This document shows positions 42,954 to 52,279 of a DNA stretch of 64,000 bases, in pieces. Location of the stretch: positions 224,763-288,762 of the forward strand of contig NZ_NFKF01000003.1 in the NCBI RefSeq assembly GCF_002160255.1, in the 5' to 3' direction. Both the position numbers and the translations under genes were made by a program. The notes under the pieces were generated by a model. It did not search any database, was not told the DNA's origin, and saw only the letters and a program-made list of their open reading frames with translations. The stretch's first letter is position 1. Every line of letters begins with the position of its first letter. The stretch is from Olsenella sp. An188 (GTDB lineage Bacteria > Actinomycetota > Coriobacteriia > Coriobacteriales > Atopobiaceae).

Positions 42954-44297
42954 ATGCTGCTCGTAGCAAACGGTCGCGTCATCACGCGCGACGCAGACAC
43001 CCCCTACCTCGAGCACGGAGCCGTTGCCATCGACGGCGAGAAGATCGTGGAGGTGGGCCCGGAGGCCGAGCTCGCCGAGAAGTACGCTGGCGCCGAGTAC
43101 GTGGACGCCCACGGCGGCGTCATCATGCCGGGCCTCGTGAACTGCCACACCCACATCTACTCGGGCCTGGCCCGCGGCCTGTCCATCAAGGGCTGCAACC
43201 CCACCAACTTCCTCGAGAACCTCGAGCAGCAGTGGTGGAAGATCGACGACAACCTCACGCTCGACGGCACGCGCGCCTCTGCGTACGCCACGGTGCTCGA
43301 CTCCATCCGCGACGGCGTGACCACGATCTTCGACCACCACGCGAGCTTCTGCGAGATTCCGGGCTCCCTCTTCGCGATCAAGGACGTCTGCGAGGAGGTG
43401 GGCATCCGCGCCTGCCTGTGCTACGAGACCTCCGACCGCCGCGGGGACGAGAAGCGCGACCAGGGAATCGCGGAGAACGCCGAGTTCGCGCGCTGGGCGG
43501 CCACGCAGGACTCCGGCATGGTCGCGGCCATGTTCGGCGGCCACGCCACCTTCACGCTCTCCGACGAGACGATGGACAAGATGGCGGAGGCAAACGACGG
43601 CCTCACGGGCTTCCACATCCACGTCTGCGAGGGCATGAACGACGTCTGGGACAGCCGCCTGAACCGCGGGGGAATCTCTCCGATCGAGCGTCTGCTGCAG
43701 CACGACCTTCTCGGCCCGCGCACGATGCTCGGGCACTGCATCCACGTCACGCCCGCCGAGATGGACATCATCAAGGAGACGGGCACGCACGTCGTCAACA
43801 ACCCCGAGTCCAACATGGGCAACGCCGTGGGCTGCGCCCCGGTGCTCGAGTTCTACCGCCGCGGTATCCCGGTGCACCTGGGCACCGACGCCTACACCCA
43901 CGACATGCTCGAGAGCCTCAAGGTCTTCCTCATCATCCAGCGCCACAACGCCGCCATGCCCAACGTGGGCTGGGTCGAGGACATGGACATGCTCTTCAAG
44001 AACAACCCCGCCATGGCGAGCGCCTACTTCGGGCGCGAGATCGGCGCGCTGCGCCCCGGCGCCGCGGCCGACGTCATCGTGATGGACTACCCGGTCTTCA
44101 CGCCGTTCTCCGACGAGAACGTCGACGGGCACATGCTCTTCGGCATGATGGGCAAGAACTGCCGCACCACGATCGTGAACGGCAAGGTCCTCTACCGGGA
44201 CCGCGAGTTCGTGGGCATCGACGAGGAGCGCATCAACGCGTGGACCCTCGAGCAGGCAAAGCGGCTCTGGGGCACGCTCAACGAGCGCACGTACTAG
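42954..44297 (+). CDS. ssnA: Amidohydrolase SsnA
   Basis: 447-residue metal-dependent aminohydrolase of the cytosine/guanine deaminase superfamily. Metal ligands: N-C-H-T-H-I near residue 64-69, H-I-H-V near 222, G-H-C-I-H-V-T near 262 and L-G-T-D-A-Y-T-H near 312. The best match in pattern is SsnA, consistently linked to ygfK and the selenium-dependent molybdenum hydroxylase in anaerobic purine degraders; its substrate is not settled. It lies 58 bp after the permease with AGGAG upstream of ATG 42954. A GC hairpin (44304-44334) separates it from ygfK but does not carry a clear T-tract. Confidence 0.85.
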   Translation: MLLVANGRVITRDADTPYLEHGAVAIDGEKIVEVGPEAELAEKYAGAEYVDAHGGVIMPGLVNCHTHIYSGLARGLSIKGCNPTNFLENLEQQWWKIDDNLTLDGTRASAYATVLDSIRDGVTTIFDHHASFCEIPGSLFAIKDVCEEVGIRACLCYETSDRRGDEKRDQGIAENAEFARWAATQDSGMVAAMFGGHATFTLSDETMDKMAEANDGLTGFHIHVCEGMNDVWDSRLNRGGISPIERLLQHDLLGPRTMLGHCIHVTPAEMDIIKETGTHVVNNPESNMGNAVGCAPVLEFYRRGIPVHLGTDAYTHDMLESLKVFLIIQRHNAAMPNVGWVEDMDMLFKNNPAMASAYFGREIGALRPGAAADVIVMDYPVFTPFSDENVDGHMLFGMMGKNCRTTIVNGKVLYRDREFVGIDEERINAWTLEQAKRLWGTLNERTY

Positions 44298-44444
44298 GAA
44301 GTCCGGGCCGGGCGCGAGGGGCGCCCGGCCCTCCTCGGCCTCCGCGGGGCCGATTCAGCCATCCTCCGGCGCGCGGTCTCGCCGGCGGATTCAAAACGAC
44401 CGAAAAGGGGGCAGCCCCCCTTTGGGTCACGGAGAGGAGCAGTA

Positions 44445-47441
44445 ATGAGCGACGTCATGAGGCCGATGCCGTTTGCGCAGGTCATGGACTGGATCCTGAC
44501 CGAGCACGAGACCCAGGGGTCGATCTTCGGGGTGCGCAAGGCCTACGTCCACGAGGGCGGCGCCGAGTCCATCTTCGACGAGCGCATCGAGACGCCCTTC
44601 GGCCCGGCCGCCGGCCCCAACACGCAGCTCGCACAGAACATCATCGCCTCCTACGTGGCGGGCTCGCGCTTCTTCGAGCTCAAGACCGTCCAGATCATGG
44701 ACGGCGAGGAGCTCTCCGCCTGCGTGAACAAGCCCTGCATCGTGGCCGAGGACGAGTGCTACAACTGCGAGTGGTCCACCGAGCTCACCGTGCCGCAGGC
44801 CTTTGCCGAGTACGTCAAGGGCTGGTGGGCCTGCAAGCTCCTCGCGCGCGAGTATGGCCTGGGCGACCCTGACGGCTTCGTCTTCAACATGAGCGTGGGC
44901 TACAGCCTCGAGGGCATCAAGAGCCCCAAGGTCGACGCCTACATCGAGGGCATGAAGGACGCCTCCGGCAGCGACGTCTGGGCCGAGTGCCGCGACTGGG
45001 CGCTCGCCAACCTCGACCGCTTCCAGAACGTCGACGCCGACTTCGTCAACTCCGTCTCGCCGCGCGTCTCCAACTCGGTGACCGAGTCCACCCTCCACGG
45101 CTGCCCGCCCGACGAGATCGAGCGCATCGCCACCTACCTCATCACCGAGAAGGGCGTGAACACCTACATCAAGTGCAACCCCACGCTGCTCGGCTACGAC
45201 TTCGCGCGCGAGCGCCTCAACGAGCTCGGCTTTGACTACATCGTCTTCGACGACACGCACTTCCGCGAGGACCTGCAGTGGGCGGACGCCGTTCCGATGT
45301 TCGAGCGTCTGATCGAGCTCACCGCCGAGAAGGGCCTCGCGTTTGGCGTCAAGCTCACCAACACCTTCCCGGTGGACGTGACGCGCGGCGAGCTGCCGAG
45401 CGAGGAGATGTACATGTCCGGGCGCTCGCTCTTCCCGCTCACGATCGAGCTCGCCCGCCGCATCGCCTCGCAGTTCGACGGCCGCCTGCGCATCTCCTAC
45501 TCCGGCGGCGCCGACGCGCGCAACATCCGCGAGCTCTACGCCGCGGGCATCTGGCCCATCACGATGGCGACCAACGTCCTCAAGCCGGGCGGCTACGAGC
45601 GCTTCAGCCAGATCGCCGGGCTTCTCGCCGGCGCCGAGCGCGTCGACAACGTGGACGTGGACGCCGTGACCGAGCTCGCGGCCCGCACCGCCTCCGGCGC
45701 GGACTACCGCAAGCCCATCAAGCCGGCCAAGCCGCACAAGATCGACGCCGAGCTTCCGCTCATGAGCTGCTTCACGGCGCCCTGCCGCAGCGGCTGCCCC
45801 ATCAGCCAGGACATCCCGGCCTACCTCTCCCGCGTGGACGAGGGCAAGCTCGCGGAGGCGCTGGGCATCATCGTCGAGAAGAACGCGCTGCCGCACATCA
45901 CCGGCAACCTCTGCCCGCACCCCTGCGGCGCCAAATGCGAGCGCAGCTTCTACGAGCCCGAGGGCGCTCGCATCCGCGAGTCCAAGCTCGCCGCCGCGCG
46001 AGGGGGCTTCGACGAGGTCGTGCGCGGGCTGCGCGCCGCCGGCCCGGGCCGCCTGGCCAGCGTGGCCGACAAGAACGTCGCCGTGGTCGGCGGCGGCCCC
46101 GCCGGCCTGGCGTGCGCGTTCTTCCTCACGCGCGCCGGCGCCAAGGTGACGATCTTCGAGCGCACCGACGCCCTCGGCGGCATCGCGCGCCACGTCATCC
46201 CCGAGTTCCGCATCTCCCACGAGGACATCGACCGCGACGTGGCGCTGTGCCTCGCCTTTGGCGCGCAGGTCGAGATGGGCGTCGAGGTGACGAGCGCCGA
46301 GGAGCTCCTCGCGCGCGGCTTCACGGACGTCGTGGTGGCCACCGGCGCGTGGGCGCCCGGCCAGGTGGGCCTCAAGATGGGCGAGGAGATCGACGTCCTC
46401 GAGTTCCTCGAGGCCGCCAAGTCCGGCGATCCGCTCGAGCTCGGCACCGACGTCGTGATCGTGGGCGCCGGCAACACCGCCATGGACGCCGCGCGCGTGG
46501 CCAAGCGCGCCGACGGCGTTAAGAACGTGCGGATCGTCTACCGCCGCACCGTGCGCGAGATGCCGGCCGACGAGGAGGAGCTGCAGCTGGCCCTGGCAGA
46601 GGGCGTGGAGCTCTGCGAGCTTCTCGCCCCGATTGGCGCGGCCGACGGCGTGCTCACCTGCGAGCGCATGCGCCTCGGCGAGCCCGACGAGTCCGGCCGT
46701 CGCCGCCCGGAGGGGACCGGCGAGACCTGCGAGGTCCCGGCTACGGCTGTGATCTGTGCCGTGGGCGAGAAGATCGAGACCACCCTGTACGAGCGCGCCG
46801 GCGTCCAGGTCGACCGCCGCGGCCGCCCGGCCGGGACGTCCACGGGCGTGCCGCACGTCTGGGCCGCCGGAGACTGCCGCCGCGGGCCGGCCACCTTCGT
46901 GGAGGCCATCGCCGACGCGCAGGCCGTTGCCCGCGACCTCGCCGGCGTCGACTTCAGCGCCGGTGCCGAGAAGAACGTGCGCGCCGACAAGCTCGACGCC
47001 ATCATGGCCCGCAAGGGCGACGTCTGCCTGGACGTGGCCGGCTGCACCACGAGCCGCTGCCTGGGCTGCGCCACCGTGTGCGAGGTCTGCTGCGACGTCT
47101 GCCCCAACCGCGCCAACGTGGCGGTCAAGGTGCCGGGCCTCGCGCAGCAGCAGGTCGTCCACGTGGACGGCATGTGCAACGAGTGCGGCAACTGCGCGGT
47201 GTTCTGCCCGTGGAGCGGCCGCCCGTACAAGGACAAGCTCACGCTCTTCTGGAGCGCCGAGGACATGGACGCGAGCGAGAACCGCGGCTTCCTGCCGCAG
47301 GGCGACGGGACGTTCCGCGTGCGCCTCGCCTCCGGCGAGGGCACCTACGACGTGGACGACGCCGCGTGCGGCCTGCCCGAGGACGTGCGCCTCACCATCC
47401 GTGCCGTCCGCGACGACTACGGCTACCTGCTGGCCAAGTAA
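44445..47441 (+). CDS. ygfK: YgfK-type iron-sulfur flavoprotein (putative selenate reductase subunit)
   Basis: 998 residues. The N-terminal ~430 residues resemble a dihydroorotate dehydrogenase/FMN barrel (S-V-G-Y-S-L-E-G-I-K-S-P-K, H-G-C-P-P-D-E-I, Y-I-K-C-N-P-T-L-L-G). The middle is a glutamate-synthase-small-subunit-like FAD/NAD(P) module with C-R-S-G-C-P-I near 448, C-P-H-P-C-G-A-K-C near 487, V-G-G-G-P-A-G-L near 548 and V-G-A-G-N-T-A-M near 670. A cysteine-rich C-terminus (C-N-E-C-G-N-C-A-V-F-C-P near 909) binds further clusters. It probably passes electrons between NAD(P)H and the molybdenum subunit, replacing the FAD subunit that ordinary xanthine dehydrogenases carry. Confidence 0.88.
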   Translation: MSDVMRPMPFAQVMDWILTEHETQGSIFGVRKAYVHEGGAESIFDERIETPFGPAAGPNTQLAQNIIASYVAGSRFFELKTVQIMDGEELSACVNKPCIVAEDECYNCEWSTELTVPQAFAEYVKGWWACKLLAREYGLGDPDGFVFNMSVGYSLEGIKSPKVDAYIEGMKDASGSDVWAECRDWALANLDRFQNVDADFVNSVSPRVSNSVTESTLHGCPPDEIERIATYLITEKGVNTYIKCNPTLLGYDFARERLNELGFDYIVFDDTHFREDLQWADAVPMFERLIELTAEKGLAFGVKLTNTFPVDVTRGELPSEEMYMSGRSLFPLTIELARRIASQFDGRLRISYSGGADARNIRELYAAGIWPITMATNVLKPGGYERFSQIAGLLAGAERVDNVDVDAVTELAARTASGADYRKPIKPAKPHKIDAELPLMSCFTAPCRSGCPISQDIPAYLSRVDEGKLAEALGIIVEKNALPHITGNLCPHPCGAKCERSFYEPEGARIRESKLAAARGGFDEVVRGLRAAGPGRLASVADKNVAVVGGGPAGLACAFFLTRAGAKVTIFERTDALGGIARHVIPEFRISHEDIDRDVALCLAFGAQVEMGVEVTSAEELLARGFTDVVVATGAWAPGQVGLKMGEEIDVLEFLEAAKSGDPLELGTDVVIVGAGNTAMDAARVAKRADGVKNVRIVYRRTVREMPADEEELQLALAEGVELCELLAPIGAADGVLTCERMRLGEPDESGRRRPEGTGETCEVPATAVICAVGEKIETTLYERAGVQVDRRGRPAGTSTGVPHVWAAGDCRRGPATFVEAIADAQAVARDLAGVDFSAGAEKNVRADKLDAIMARKGDVCLDVAGCTTSRCLGCATVCEVCCDVCPNRANVAVKVPGLAQQQVVHVDGMCNECGNCAVFCPWSGRPYKDKLTLFWSAEDMDASENRGFLPQGDGTFRVRLASGEGTYDVDDAACGLPEDVRLTIRAVRDDYGYLLAK

Positions 47442-47508
47442 TTCCGCGCGACCCGCGGGCCGAGGTCCTTCTCGCCCGCGGGTCGCGTCAAGCAACGAGG
47501 GGAGAGAC

Positions 47509-47721
47509 ATGGACGACGAGACCAGGCGCATCTGGGTCGCCGACGAGGGCTGCATAGGCTGCCGTCTCTGCGAGCGCGCATGCCCCGCGGGTGCCATGCG
47601 CGTTGAGGACAAGCAGGCGCGCATCGACTACGCGCTGTGCATCGCGTGCGGCATGTGCGCGACCAAGTGCCGCAAGGGCGTCATCCACGACACGCTGGGC
47701 ATCTACGCCCCGGCGCAGTAG
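47509..47721 (+). CDS. Small 2[4Fe-4S] ferredoxin
   Basis: 70 residues with two C-x-x-C-x-x-C-x-x-x-C motifs: C-I-G-C-R-L-C-E-R-A-C-P near 15-26 and C-I-A-C-G-M-C-A-T-K-C-R near 44-55. It is placed between ygfK and the molybdenum hydroxylase and most likely carries electrons between them. ATG 47509 follows GGGGAGAG; a CTTCTCGCC copy lies just upstream at 47468. Confidence 0.88.
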   Translation: MDDETRRIWVADEGCIGCRLCERACPAGAMRVEDKQARIDYALCIACGMCATKCRKGVIHDTLGIYAPAQ

Positions 47722-47732
47722 GGGGGGAGACC

Positions 47733-50486
47733 ATGGCAGCCAACGCCGAGTACCGCTTCACCGTCAACGGCGAGGAGCAGGTCGTCACATGCGACAAGCC
47801 GCTCCTGCGCTACCTGCGCGACGACCTCAGGCTCACGTCCGTCAAGGACGGCTGCTCCGAGGGCGCCTGCGGCACGTGCACCGTGCTCGTGGACGGCCGT
47901 GCCACCAAGGCGTGCGTCCTCACCACGCGCCTGGCCGCCGGCCGCGACGTCGTGACCGTGGAGGGGCTGTCGCACGAGGTCCAGGAGGCCTTCGTCTACG
48001 CGTTCGGCGCCGTGGGCGCCGTGCAGTGCGGCTTCTGCATCCCCGGCATGGTCATGGCCGGCGCCGCCCTTGTCGCCCGCGTCCCCGACCCCACGGAGGA
48101 CCAGGTCAAGGTGGCCATCCGCGGCAACGTCTGCCGCTGCACCGGCTACAAGAAGATCATCGAGGGCATCCTGCTCGCCGCGGCCATCCTGCGGGGCGAG
48201 AAGAGCATCGACCCGGAGCTCGAGCGCGGCGACGACTACGGCGTGGGCAAGCGCGCCTTCCGCGTGGACGTGCGCCGCAAGGTGCTCGGCTTTGGCAAGT
48301 ACCCCGACGACATCGACGAGCGCGACTTCCCCGACCTCGCCTACGCGAGCGCCGTGCGCTCGAAGCACCCGCGCGCCCGCGTGGTCAAGATCGACGCCGA
48401 GAAAGCCCGCTCCATGCCGGGCGTGCTCGCCGTGCTCACGGCCGCCGACGTGCCGGTGAACGCCGTGGGCCACCTGCTCTACGACTGGGACGTCATGACC
48501 GCGGAGGGCGACGTCACGCACTGCGTGGGCGACGCGATCGCGCTCGTGGTGGCCGAGGACGCCGCCACGCTCGAGAAGGCCAAGAGGGCCGTGAAGGTGG
48601 AGTACGAGGTGCTCGAGCCGGTGCGCTCGATCGAGGAGGCCCGCGCAGAGGATGCGCCCGTGCTCCACAAGCCCTACCTCGCCTTCGGCAACTGGGTCAC
48701 GCCCGAGAACAACATCTGCCAGCAGCGCCACGTGGTCCGCGGCGACGCGGACGCCGCGCTCGCGGGCGCCGCGCACAAGGTGACGCGCACCTTCAAGACG
48801 CCGTTCACCGAGCACGCGTTCCTCGAGCCGGAGTGCGCCGTGGCCTTCCCGTACAAGGACGGCGTGAAGGTCTGCTCATCGGACCAGGGCGCCTACGACT
48901 CCCGCAAGGAGATCGCCCACATGCTCGGCTGGGACGCCACGCCGGAGCGCGTGGTCGTGGAGACCATGCTGGTGGGCGGCGGCTTCGGCGGCAAGGAGGA
49001 CGTCTCGGTGCAGCACCTGGCCGCGCTCGCCGCGCTCGCCGTGGACCGCCCGGTCAAGGTGCGCCTCACGCGCCAGGAGTCCATCAACTTCCACCCCAAG
49101 CGCCACTACATGGAGGGCACCTTCACGCTCGGCTGCGACGAGGACGGCACCTTCGTGGGCCTGGACTGCGAGATCAACTTCGACACCGGCGCCTACGCGA
49201 GCCTGTGCGGCCCGGTCCTGGAGCGCGCCTGCACGCACTCCGTGGGCCCGTACTGCTACCAGAACACCGACATCCGCGGCTTCGGCTGGTACACCAACAA
49301 CCCGCCCGCCGGCGCGTTCCGCGGCTTCGGCGTGTGCCAGAGCGAGTTTGCGCTCGAGAGCCTCATCGACCTTCTCGCCGACGAGGTGGGCATCTCGCCG
49401 TGGGAGATCCGCTACCGCAACGCCATCGAGCCGGGCAAGGTCCTGCCCAACGGCCAGATCGCCGACCGCTCCACGGCGCTCAAGGAGACGCTGCTCGCGG
49501 TGCGCGACGTCTACGAGGCGCACCCCGGCCACGCCGGCATCGCGTGCGCCATGAAGAACTCCGGCGTGGGCGTGGGCCTGCCCGACGCCGGTCGCTGCAA
49601 GATCCGCGTGGAGGACGGCCGCGCGGTGGTCTACTCCGCCACCTCCGACATCGGCCAGGGCTGCAACACGGTCTTCCTGCAGGACGTGGCCGAGGCCACG
49701 GGGCTGCCCCTGTCGTGCATCGCCAACGGCGAGTGCTCCACCGAGAACGCGCCCGACTCCGGCACCACCTCCGGCTCGCGCCAGACGCTCATCACCGGCG
49801 AGGCCGTGCGCGGCGCGGCGTTTCTGCTGCGCGACGCCATGCTCGCGGTGGAGGAGGGGACCGAGACCGGCTCCGAGCCGGTGGTCGCGCACGGCGACGG
49901 CTTTGTGGTCGAGTACGCCGACGGCACGCCCTACGTGGGGCCGGGCGCGGGCTACCACGCTCAGGACCCGGCCGCCGCGCTGAGGGCGCTCGAGGGCCGC
50001 GAGTTCTCCTACGAGTACCTCGAGAAGACCGACAAGCTCGGCGCGGACGTCCCCAACCCCAAGAGTCACGTGGCCTACGGCTACGCCACGCACGTGGTGA
50101 TCCTGGACGACGACGGCCGCGTGACTGAGGTCCACGCCGCGCACGACTCGGGCAAGGTCGTGAACCCCATCGCCATCCAGGGCCAGATCGAGGGCGGCGT
50201 GCTCATGGGCATGGGCTACGCGCTCACCGAGCGCTTCGACCTCGAGGACTGCGTGCCGCAGGTGAAGTTCGGCACGCTGGGCCTCTTCAGGGCGACGGAC
50301 ATCCCGGACATCCACGCGATCTACGTCGAGAAGGACGAGCTTTTGGACGTGGCGTACGGCGGCAAGGGCATCGGCGAGATCGCCACGATCCCGACGGCGC
50401 CCGCGGTGCAGAACGCTTACCGCGCGCTCACCGGCGAGCTGCAGACCGAGCTCCCGCTCAGGCACTCGTACTACGCGCGCGGGTAG
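47733..50486 (+). CDS. xdhD: Xanthine-dehydrogenase-type molybdenum hydroxylase (fused 2Fe-2S and Mo subunits, XdhD-like)
   Basis: 917 residues. Residues ~1-155 hold the two [2Fe-2S] clusters (C-S-E-G-A-C-G-T-C near 45-53; C-G-F-C and C-R-C-T-G-Y near 98-135). The molybdopterin part follows, with G-G-G-F-G-G-K-E near 412-419, A-G-A-F-R-G-F-G near 528 and the catalytic-Glu segment G-I-G-E-I-A-T-I-P-T near 885. No FAD domain is present. In E. coli and Clostridia this composition with ygfK and ssnA defines the selenium-dependent molybdenum hydroxylase group that oxidises purines. Eleven bases separate it from the ferredoxin. Confidence 0.88.
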   Translation: MAANAEYRFTVNGEEQVVTCDKPLLRYLRDDLRLTSVKDGCSEGACGTCTVLVDGRATKACVLTTRLAAGRDVVTVEGLSHEVQEAFVYAFGAVGAVQCGFCIPGMVMAGAALVARVPDPTEDQVKVAIRGNVCRCTGYKKIIEGILLAAAILRGEKSIDPELERGDDYGVGKRAFRVDVRRKVLGFGKYPDDIDERDFPDLAYASAVRSKHPRARVVKIDAEKARSMPGVLAVLTAADVPVNAVGHLLYDWDVMTAEGDVTHCVGDAIALVVAEDAATLEKAKRAVKVEYEVLEPVRSIEEARAEDAPVLHKPYLAFGNWVTPENNICQQRHVVRGDADAALAGAAHKVTRTFKTPFTEHAFLEPECAVAFPYKDGVKVCSSDQGAYDSRKEIAHMLGWDATPERVVVETMLVGGGFGGKEDVSVQHLAALAALAVDRPVKVRLTRQESINFHPKRHYMEGTFTLGCDEDGTFVGLDCEINFDTGAYASLCGPVLERACTHSVGPYCYQNTDIRGFGWYTNNPPAGAFRGFGVCQSEFALESLIDLLADEVGISPWEIRYRNAIEPGKVLPNGQIADRSTALKETLLAVRDVYEAHPGHAGIACAMKNSGVGVGLPDAGRCKIRVEDGRAVVYSATSDIGQGCNTVFLQDVAEATGLPLSCIANGECSTENAPDSGTTSGSRQTLITGEAVRGAAFLLRDAMLAVEEGTETGSEPVVAHGDGFVVEYADGTPYVGPGAGYHAQDPAAALRALEGREFSYEYLEKTDKLGADVPNPKSHVAYGYATHVVILDDDGRVTEVHAAHDSGKVVNPIAIQGQIEGGVLMGMGYALTERFDLEDCVPQVKFGTLGLFRATDIPDIHAIYVEKDELLDVAYGGKGIGEIATIPTAPAVQNAYRALTGELQTELPLRHSYYARG

Positions 50487-50570
50487 GTCCCGCGACTCGG
50501 GCGTCCCCGCGCAGGGCGCCCACCTGACATACCCCTGATCGTCCCGCTCCTGACGATCACCCCTTGCTTG

Positions 50571-50606
50571 GGGCCCGCCGGCTTGCCATGCCCGGCGGGC
50601 CCTTTG
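50571..50606. terminator. Terminator between the purine cluster and a convergent membrane gene
   Basis: GGGCCCGCCGG / CCCGGCGGGCCC stem with a short loop and CTTT tail. A second dyad, TGATCGTC (50536) with GACGATCA (50552), lies just before it. Confidence 0.8.
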
Positions 50607-50619
50607 CGCTTGAGGGCCA

Positions 50620-51123
50620 CTATCGAGTCGCCGCTACCGTCCGGCGCGCTCTCAAGAGCGATTCTGCCGACCCCATTGCCCGCACCACCGCGCGCACGGC
50701 GGGCCCCGCCACGAAGAGCTGCCAGAGCAGCGCCATGGGGAAGTTGAGTGCGACGGTCTGGAGCCACGTGGCTACGAGCTCGCCCGCGGGCGGCTGCTTG
50801 AAGGCGAGCGTCGCGACCAGGCTCATCATGGGGCACATGGTCCAGCAGGTGAAGGCTCCGCGCAGGATGGTGACGAGCACCTGCGGGCAGCGGTCCGCGT
50901 CGAGCAGCCGCCCGACCAGGTGCGCCGCGACCCTGCCGCCGACGAGTGACTCGAGCGCGATGACGGCGGCCATGAGCGGCACGATGTCGGCGAGCGGCGC
51001 GACGAAGAGCTCGGTCCTGAGGCCGCCCGCGAGGAGCGCCCGGTTGTAGAGCTCTATGCCGTAGACCATGACAAAGGCCATGAGGATCGAGAAGGCAATG
51101 CGCTGGGTGCGGGTTCTGGGCAT
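50620..51123 (-). CDS. DUF2798 small membrane protein
   Basis: 167 residues with about four hydrophobic segments. The start Q-R-I-A-F-S-I-L-M-A-F-V-M-V-Y-G-I-E-L-Y-N near 7-27 and the later W-T-M-C-P-M-M-S near 93-100 match DUF2798 proteins, a family without assigned function found in many Gram-positives. ATG 51123 follows GAGGGGAAAG. Monocistronic by its surroundings; upstream gap 51124-51291 contains two hairpins (51162-51201 and 51266-51291), the latter a probable terminator of the neighbouring minus-strand gene. Confidence 0.7.
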   Translation of the reverse strand: MPRTRTQRIAFSILMAFVMVYGIELYNRALLAGGLRTELFVAPLADIVPLMAAVIALESLVGGRVAAHLVGRLLDADRCPQVLVTILRGAFTCWTMCPMMSLVATLAFKQPPAGELVATWLQTVALNFPMALLWQLFVAGPAVRAVVRAMGSAESLLRARRTVAATR

Positions 51124-51291
51124 GGCTTTCCCCTCTGCCCAGCCCTCTTGGGTGCGTCGTCGCGCCGCGGAAGGGCAACTGGACTTATGCCTTCCGCAGC
51201 GCGTTGCAGCGTCCCATGGTAGCGCGCCGGATGGAGTGGGGCGTCAAATCTTCACAGAGAGGGGAGGCACAGCCAAGGCTCGCTGTGTGCC

Positions 51292-52161
51292 CTAGAACAA
51301 GACTCCCCCATCTGTCTCAACCATCGCGCGCGCCACGTCCTGCCCCGCGATGGCCTCGTCGAGGCGCCTTTGGTAGTACGTCATCCCGTTCACGGTTATG
51401 TCTATCCTGAGACCAATCTCTGCCTGCTGATAGAGGCTGAGCGCGCGAAGCGGGTCCCTCTCGATACCCTGTTTCCAGGCGCTGGGGTGTACGAGGAGCT
51501 TGGCTATCCGCACGGCAGGCTGCGCGGTTTCGACAATTCCGTCGGCAAGCTCGAGGCTGCGCTCCCAGAGCGCCTTCGCCTTGGGGAGATCTCTCTGGCC
51601 CGTGATGCAGCGACTGTACATGTCACCCAGCTTGTACACCGCCTCGCACGAGGGCGCAAGAGCGACGGCGAGCGCATAGCAGCGATATGCCCTTTCGAGG
51701 TCCTTCTCGCCGATGCGGCCGTACTCGTAGATGTAGCCAAGGTTGACGATGGACTGGTAGCAGCCGTGCTCCATGGCCATCTCGTAGAGCTTCGCCGCCT
51801 TGGCGTAGTCCTGCTCCACGAACTCGCCCATGTAGTACAGTGCCCCGAGGTCGTTCATGCAAGCGGCGCTTCCGGCGCTGATCCCGAGCTTGTACCCAAG
51901 CACGAGAAGCTCGGCTATGCCGTCGTTGAACGGAGCAAGCTTACGGATGCGCTCGCCGTTCTCGGCGACGAAGCGCGCGAAGTTATTTCCCCCGGACGAG
52001 AAGGCAACCTTTCCCAGCTCCTTGAGCAGCTCGTTGGCGTTGTCGATCTCCGCTTCGTCGTGATAGTCCAGATTTGTCTCATGGAACGTGACGTCTATCC
52101 CGCTGAGCTCGGCAATACGTTCGATGTCCTCGCGCGAGACGTTGAAGGTGCTGTTCTCCAT
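51292..52161 (-). CDS. SEL1/TPR-like repeat protein
   Basis: 289 residues. Central SEL1-like repeats are visible: A-A-C-M-N-D-L-G-A-L-Y-Y-M-G-E-F-V-E-Q-D followed by Y-A-K-A-A-K-L-Y-E-M-A-M-E-H-G and N-L-G-Y-I-Y-E-Y-G-R, then K-L-G-D-M-Y-S-R and R-A-L-S-L-Y-Q-Q-A. Such arrays mediate protein contacts; no enzymatic motif. ATG 52161 (GGGAG upstream) is preferred to the in-frame start at 52422 because the latter would cross a 26-bp palindrome and the divergent gene. The palindrome at 52208 probably regulates both divergent genes. G+C is lower than in the housekeeping part. Confidence 0.65.
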   Translation of the reverse strand: MENSTFNVSREDIERIAELSGIDVTFHETNLDYHDEAEIDNANELLKELGKVAFSSGGNNFARFVAENGERIRKLAPFNDGIAELLVLGYKLGISAGSAACMNDLGALYYMGEFVEQDYAKAAKLYEMAMEHGCYQSIVNLGYIYEYGRIGEKDLERAYRCYALAVALAPSCEAVYKLGDMYSRCITGQRDLPKAKALWERSLELADGIVETAQPAVRIAKLLVHPSAWKQGIERDPLRALSLYQQAEIGLRIDITVNGMTYYQRRLDEAIAGQDVARAMVETDGGVLF

Positions 52162-52207
52162 GTTGACTCCCTTCGTCTGGGTGACTGCACCGTAAGCGTA
52201 TTCGGTT

Positions 52208-52233
52208 GACCGGACAACAATTGTTGTCCGGTC
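52208..52233. promoter_or_regulatory. 26-bp perfect palindrome between divergent genes
   Basis: Half-site GACCGGACAACAA followed directly by its exact mirror, TTGTTGTCCGGTC. It lies 47 bp from each of the two divergent starts (52161 minus, 52280 plus), ideal for a shared repressor operator. The binding regulator is not encoded in the adjacent genes as far as I can see. Confidence 0.75.
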
Positions 52234-52279
52234 GGTAGGGTAGGTTTGGGTAAAGGCAGGATCGAGGATGGGGGCAGAG

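Noticed and set aside
44427..47624. Long minus-strand frame opposite ygfK
   Set aside because: No start signal and no family motif; complement of a well-supported gene with strong GC3 bias.
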